Shown here piece by piece: positions 53,678-57,352 of a stretch of 57,352 nucleotides of DNA. The stretch comes from Bordetella parapertussis. GTDB taxonomy: Bacteria > Pseudomonadota > Gammaproteobacteria > Burkholderiales > SG8-41. The DNA is taken from NCBI GenBank assembly GCA_945864585.1, contig CAMBCF010000013.1, positions 1 through 57,352 on the forward strand, written 5' to 3'. The notes beneath the pieces were generated by a model that searched no databases, was not told the origin of the DNA, and saw only the letters and a program-made list of their open reading frames with translations. Position 1 is the stretch's first letter, and each line of letters opens with the position of its first letter. The position numbers and the translations under genes were made by a program.

Positions 53678-54101
53678 GAACTTCTCCTGATGTGCTTACG
53701 TGTGTAGCCACATTATAACGGATCCGTCCCGGCAAACAGAGAGGCCAGATAGACAAAGGCGATGGCCGTAACACGCCATGGCAGTAGTCCGACTTGAAGA
53801 TTCGCGGTTTCCGATCCGGAGCCCCTGCTACCCTTGCTAATTCTCGGTTACTGACCAGGAAATCCTGCACATCGCCTACACGGATCAATAAAAAATAACC
53901 CATACGAATTAACATGCAAGTCATTGAGTTATTGGTGGCCAAGGGCTGAATTAAACCACCGACACACGGATTTTCAGCCTGAATTAAGAATTGCGATTGG
54001 TTTTATAAACAGATACTTACCTACGCTTGCCATTTCCATCCCAATCACAATCAGGGTAAATCAAGATCAATCCAGCGGTCAGCTGACACCATTTAGGCAC
54101 A
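53678..54101. other. Gene-free stretch with tRNA remnant and 13-mer
   Basis: Apart from the tRNA-Phe fragment at 53933-53979 and an exact copy of the 13-mer AAACAGATACTTA at 54007-54019, nothing is recognised. Reading frames across the tRNA fragment give the familiar false peptide WPRAELNHRHTDFQ. Confidence 0.6.
53933..53979 (-). pseudogene. 3' fragment of a tRNA-Phe gene (probable attachment-site remnant)
   Basis: On the minus strand the sequence runs CTGAAAATCCGTGTGTCGG, then GTGGTTTAATTCAGCC and CTTGGCCACCA: anticodon loop with GAA, variable loop, T arm, acceptor 3' strand and CCA of a tRNA-Phe. The 5' half is absent, replaced by AT-rich sequence. The T loop has TTTAATT for TTCGATT and one T-stem pair is broken, so it is not a working tRNA. 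Such 3' fragments are typically left by elements integrating at tRNA ends. Confidence 0.8.
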
Positions 54102-54422
54102 CTAAGACACAAGGCCGAGCAAGCTCCACCAGTCCCGTGCAGCGTGCAGCACACGCACGATGGACACGCCGTCAGGACGAGGCTGATAGAAAATCAGGTG
54201 ATTGTCGAAATCCTTGACTCGCCACTTGCGCATCCCTGCCAAGCCAGGGTGTCGCAGTGTCAGCGGGGTGCCGATCATGGGCTGGCCGGCCAAGTCATTG
54301 AAGCTGACTTCGGCGTTCGCAAGAAAGCGTTCGGCGGTGTCCATTCCGGCGTTCTCCGCCAGATATACAAAGTGTTCAATAAGGTCCCGCCTGGCTGCCG
54401 TGCGCTGGAAAACCTTCGCCAT
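54102..54422 (-). CDS. parE: ParE/RelE-superfamily toxin
   Basis: 106 residues. AARRDLIEHFVYLAENAGMDTAERFL, PMIGTP..., GMRKWRVKDFDNHLIFYQ and IVRVLHAARDW are the ParE blueprint; members poison gyrase or act as RelE-like RNases. Its ATG overlaps the antitoxin stop (TAATG), so the pair is coupled. Confidence 0.92.
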   Translation of the reverse strand: MAKVFQRTAARRDLIEHFVYLAENAGMDTAERFLANAEVSFNDLAGQPMIGTPLTLRHPGLAGMRKWRVKDFDNHLIFYQPRPDGVSIVRVLHAARDWWSLLGLVS

Positions 54423-54682
54423 TAGCGCGACTTCTTTCGGCCCTCAATCCTGTCCAAAGCCTCTTTGCGTAGCGCACTCCAGTCTGCCGGCGTCAGCTCA
54501 TGCTCGGTACTGTTCAATCCTTCCAGGAGCTTCGCCTCAAGCTGTTCTTCGGCCTTGCGCTTCTCGTCGGCTCGGATCAGCTCGCGCACGTATTCGCTTG
54601 CGCTGCTGTAGCGTCCGGTAGAAATCTGCCCATCGACGAACTGCTTAAGCAGTTCGGGAAGGGAAATATTCATGCTTTCCAT
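54422..54682 (-). CDS. parD: ParD-type ribbon-helix-helix antitoxin
   Basis: 86 residues. MNISLPELLKQFVDGQISTG and RYSSASEYVRELIRADE are diagnostic of ParD; the charged C-terminus binds ParE. AT-rich DNA upstream (54719-54753) holds a direct repeat TGACA..AATG / TGACA..TATG spaced about 20 bases, a possible operator. Confidence 0.92.
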   Translation of the reverse strand: MESMNISLPELLKQFVDGQISTGRYSSASEYVRELIRADEKRKAEEQLEAKLLEGLNSTEHELTPADWSALRKEALDRIEGRKKSR

Positions 54683-55185
54683 ACAGTTACCTCCTTAAGC
54701 CTCTCACTATAGCGAAAATGACAGTAAATGGCAATATATGACATTTTATGCCGTTGCTCCTAACTCGCGCAGAAATCTACCAGCGGCGTTTAATTCGGGA
54801 AACAAGTGCTCACACAGACAACGGCAGACTATCGACCCATTCAGCGAGCGCTGAACCCAACTGCCAAATCGCGACAGGCACACCACACTTCAGCGCAGCG
54901 TCATTGCGTGATTCATGTTTTCGGAAAGTATGACGATCTCGGCGCGCTTGCAACGTTAATGACGTAGGCGTGCCAGACCCACGGACCCAGGAAAATGATT
55001 ACACGACCTCCCCTGACGCCAGCAGCCCTGAAGTCACCCTGTCGGTACTGGCAGAGTAATGTCATCCAGAGTTACATATACCGTATCCGTACTATGATGG
55101 ATGTATTTAACTTTAATAATCAATGATATATACATTACCTGTAAATACAGATTGACGACATGGATAATCCCTGTATACTACCTGT
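54683..55185. other. AT-richer intergenic stretch before the GHKL gene pair
   Basis: 503 bases without a supported gene. It contains the presumed parDE promoter at the left end and the promoter of the next gene at the right end. A 61-codon frame at 54748-54933 has no family likeness and is judged chance. Base composition drops clearly from here to about 57.13 kb. Confidence 0.6.
55139..55179 (+). promoter_or_regulatory. Promoter with adjacent palindrome for the 212-residue gene
   Basis: -35 TTGACG (55152-55157) and -10 TATACT (55174-55179) are separated by 16 bases. The ATG follows the -10 by only six bases, so the transcript would begin at or next to the start codon (leaderless), unless a later start is used. 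Palindrome CTGTAAATACAG (55139-55150) abuts the -35 and related CTGTA half-sites recur at 55171 and 55182, suggesting a repressor operator. Confidence 0.6.
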
Positions 55186-55824
55186 ATGAAATATCTAGAC
55201 CAAGCGTTCCTCGCAATAGCCGAGGCTGAGCGCCGACTTAGGGACTTGATAGGCCAGGCAGCCAGTGATTCAAGCTACCGAGAAATTCCGGCGATAGCGG
55301 ATTTGGCAAAGGCGCTGTCTATTCTTCGCGCGCCGATTGTCGATAACGAAGCCGCCGCCGACGCGGAAGGTGTTGACGGCGGGGAAAAGGATCAGCTCTC
55401 CAACCCAAATGCATTAGACGAAACTGCTCCATCTGCATTGCACGGTCTTCGTGCTCGCCAACCAAGTGAGCGAGAGTTTCCTCGCTTCGAGATTGACGCA
55501 AATAGATTGGTGAAGCTTGGCTGGTCTTCCAGAGACAAGCGAGTCTATGAACATAGAGTAAATCATGATCTCGTAATCGAAATCTGCAACAAGCTCCAAG
55601 AGAAAGTTGGTGCACGTAAGCCCTTTAAGATGGAAGCATTCTTCCCAATGCGCAGCGAACAAGGGGACGAAATTCCGAGTTACCAAGCGTATTTAGTACT
55701 GAAATGGCTTCAGCAATTCGACGTAGTAGAACGGAAGGGGAAGGACGGCTATGTATTTAAGAATCGTTCATTTGCGGCGGACGTCGTAGCTGATCTCTGG
55801 GCCAAGACAGCCCAACGTGGCTAA
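55186..55824 (+). CDS. Hypothetical protein, partner of the GHKL ATPase
   Basis: 212 residues, no family recognised. Residues 1-50 are helical (AFLAIAEAERRLRDLIGQAA), 51-95 acidic and low in structure, 96-212 folded with a likely winged-helix character near the end (AYLVLKWLQQFDVVERKGKDGYVFKNRSF). No signal peptide or membrane segment. Lower GC and different codon use from the housekeeping genes. The next gene follows 40 bases later in the same direction. A DNA- or protein-binding adaptor is a guess only. Confidence 0.7.
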   Translation: MKYLDQAFLAIAEAERRLRDLIGQAASDSSYREIPAIADLAKALSILRAPIVDNEAAADAEGVDGGEKDQLSNPNALDETAPSALHGLRARQPSEREFPRFEIDANRLVKLGWSSRDKRVYEHRVNHDLVIEICNKLQEKVGARKPFKMEAFFPMRSEQGDEIPSYQAYLVLKWLQQFDVVERKGKDGYVFKNRSFAADVVADLWAKTAQRG

Positions 55825-55864
55825 CGGAATAGTAGGGCTGATGTTTAATTTTGGGAGTTAAGAA

Positions 55865-57166
55865 TTGAATAACGAGCAAACTAAATCCCTCGCCTTGTCC
55901 CTGCTGCATGTAGATGATGAAGAGGCCGTGATAATAATCTTGAAGAAACACGCGTTATGGGACGATCCTAAGATGTGGCGCCTGTACGGGGACAGAGACG
56001 GAAATTATGCAACGATAGGTAATCAACAAAGCCGACCTGAGTCGGCTCTTATTGAGAAAATAGTAAATTCGGTTGATGCAAGGCTCCTCAACGAGTGCCT
56101 CACTAAAGGTATTGATCCGGAATCCACTAAGGCGCCTACCTCCTTAAGATCAGCAGTTTCACAATTTATCGAAGGGCGTGAAGCTCAACACGACGACCAT
56201 GGCAGATTGGAGTCGTGGGATCGCAAACTGATTCAACGAGAAGAACAACACATAACTTTAGCTGTTACCGGAAACAAGCCTCCTAAATCCCCTTGCATTA
56301 CCCTGGTTGACGTTGGTGAAGGTCAGACCCCTGGCAGAATGCCTGACACATTTCTGTCTATCGATCGCTCGAATAAACTTCGTATCCCATTTGTACAAGG
56401 CAAATTTAATATGGGGGGTACTGGCGCACTTAAGTTCTGTGGAAAGAACAGCCTTCAGCTCATTATTACCCGACGTAATCCCGAAATCTTAAAGAAGTGG
56501 ACATCCAAGACAAACTGGGGTTCGGACGATCCACGTGCAAACCAATGGGGATTTGTAGTAGTCCGGCGAGATAGGCCAAGCGGAGCAAGTGGTGAGGTAC
56601 GTAACTTCGTATATCGTTATCTTGCCCCTATCGACGCCACGAAGAATCCTGGCAAGGGCAATGTATTGTCGTTTTCTGCTGACAATTTAACGGTGATGCC
56701 GAACCAAAATAGGGCCTACGATAGAGACATCGCATATGGATCGGTGATTAAGCTCTACGAGTATGACGTTAAATCGTTTGGTAGCCATGCCCTTCAACCA
56801 GATGGACTGTTGGGGCGTGCGGAGCTATTACTACCACGCATCGCCCTGCCGGTAAGAATGCATGAGTGTCGTGAGTATCGGGGTTCAGTCGAGCGCAGTT
56901 TCGCTAATACCCTCGTTGGGGTAATGGCGAGGCTGGTAGACAACAAGAATCTTGAGCCAGGATTCCCGTCGTCAATATCTATCATGGTACGCAATGAAAA
57001 GATGACCGCGCAAATTTACGCCTTTCAAGGGGACAAAGCGGACACCTATCGCAAGAATGAAGGCATCATCTTTGTTATCAATGGACAAACCCATGGGACT
57101 ATCCCCAAGACGTTCTTTGCGTGCTTATCGGGTTGTCACACACAGTCACTACCGGTAGTATGTTGA
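55865..57166 (+). CDS. GHKL-type ATPase, 3' end cut by an insertion sequence
   Basis: 433 codons as read, TTG start with GGGAG upstream. Bergerat-fold motifs: N box ALIEKIVNSVDA (E64, N68, D71), G1 box DVGEGQTP (D149, G151, G153), G2 box GKFNMGGTGALKF (G184, G185, G187). A beta-rich middle part resembling the transducer region of MutL/Hsp90-like ATPases follows. The family part ends at about INGQTHGTIPKTFFA; the last dozen residues (GCHTQSLPVVC) are encoded by the incoming IS, so the native C-terminus is missing. Not MutL, HtpG or GyrB by motif context; family unknown to me. Confidence 0.75.
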   Translation: MNNEQTKSLALSLLHVDDEEAVIIILKKHALWDDPKMWRLYGDRDGNYATIGNQQSRPESALIEKIVNSVDARLLNECLTKGIDPESTKAPTSLRSAVSQFIEGREAQHDDHGRLESWDRKLIQREEQHITLAVTGNKPPKSPCITLVDVGEGQTPGRMPDTFLSIDRSNKLRIPFVQGKFNMGGTGALKFCGKNSLQLIITRRNPEILKKWTSKTNWGSDDPRANQWGFVVVRRDRPSGASGEVRNFVYRYLAPIDATKNPGKGNVLSFSADNLTVMPNQNRAYDRDIAYGSVIKLYEYDVKSFGSHALQPDGLLGRAELLLPRIALPVRMHECREYRGSVERSFANTLVGVMARLVDNKNLEPGFPSSISIMVRNEKMTAQIYAFQGDKADTYRKNEGIIFVINGQTHGTIPKTFFACLSGCHTQSLPVVC

Positions 57167-57352
57167 GCAACGTTATCAACCTGGGGCTACCGTGGCGATC
57201 GATGTGCTTGAGCGAGGCGATTTGCCGTTTCCGCGCTCGCTGCCGGAGTTTCAGCGCCTGTTTCCGGATGAGGCGGCGTGTGCAGCCTATCTTGAACGCG
57301 CCCGCTGGAGCAACGGATTTGTCTGTCCTCGTTGTGGCACACCCGGCGAGCC
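57130..57352 (+). mobile_element. IS1595-family-like insertion sequence, left end (runs off window)
   Basis: Begins at about GGGTTGTCACACACAGTCAC, where the GHKL ATPase reading frame loses sense, and contains a transposase start 62 bases in. The exact boundary and target duplication cannot be fixed because the right end is outside the window. Confidence 0.7.
57192..57352 (+). CDS. IS1595-family transposase, N-terminal part
   Basis: 53 codons visible from GTG 57192, too short for a complete ORF. LPFPRSLPEFQRLFPDEAAC, then YLERARWSNGFVCPRCG is the N-terminal zinc-ribbon region of IS1595/ISXO2-like DDE transposases (CPxCG knuckle). The catalytic domain lies beyond the window. GC is higher than in the gene it interrupts. 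Confidence 0.85.
   Translation, partial: MAIDVLERGDLPFPRSLPEFQRLFPDEAACAAYLERARWSNGFVCPRCGTPGE

Noticed and set aside
53924-54217. Forward frame encoding WPRAELNHRHTDFQ
   Set aside because: This peptide is the known false product of translating a tRNA 3' end antisense; the DNA is the tRNA-Phe fragment.
54748-54933. 61-codon frame upstream of the GHKL module
   Set aside because: No family likeness, no ribosome binding site, composition of random intergenic DNA.

Overview
The window is a piece of a betaproteobacterial chromosome, high in GC and densely coded. The assignment rests on gene order rather than one marker: atpA-G-D-C followed by glmU-glmS, argS next to a SPOR protein and DsbA, metK-lpxL-lpxL-dapF-DUF484-xerC, an S-adenosylhomocysteine (SAH) riboswitch before ahcY, and Bug/TctC-type periplasmic binding proteins. 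Burkholderiales or Nitrosomonadales are the likeliest orders; species cannot be told by eye. No complete tRNA, no rRNA and no CRISPR array was seen.

Layout. 1-4600: 3' end of the ATP synthase operon (atpA lacks only its start codon), closed by a clean terminator. 4600-9370: glpD, glmU, glmS. 9380-25000: mostly minus-strand housekeeping (two tandem DsbA genes, SPOR protein, argS, priA, hemE, gltD, gltB, a MidA-type methyltransferase), then forward pteridine-reductase-like SDR and ttcA. 26330-32330: an accessory patch with one integron-type gene cassette and its attC site, a Bug binding protein, an aminotransferase ORF joined to an N-terminal HTH, a VapBC pair, and a graveyard of gene fragments (hydrolase-LuxR with a nonsense codon, VOC tail, Bug head). 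32480-34690: mgtE and metF. 34740-41770: one minus-strand run of antitoxin, PIN toxin, type III DNA methyltransferase (Mod) and restriction helicase-nuclease (Res). 41830-44650: ahcY (SAH riboswitch) and metK. 44720-50920: two LpxL-type acyltransferases, GNAT, dapF, DUF484, xerC, RlmI-like methyltransferase. 50980-54680: MazEF, yidD, an aldo/keto reductase, PrlF-YhaV and ParDE. 54700-57352: lower-GC DNA with an unrecognised 212-residue protein and a GHKL-type ATPase whose 3' end is cut by an IS1595-like element running off the window.

How it works together: metK makes SAM, ahcY removes SAH under riboswitch control and metF supplies methyl groups; the restriction island sits between ahcY and metF. 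Five type II toxin-antitoxin modules lie within 25 kb. A 3' fragment of a tRNA-Phe gene near 53.95 kb looks like an attachment-site scar beside the low-GC segment. The best candidate for something undescribed is the 55.2-57.1 kb gene pair; next are the toxin-antitoxin/type III restriction operon, the lone attC cassette, the HTH-aminotransferase ORF and a recurring 13-base motif.
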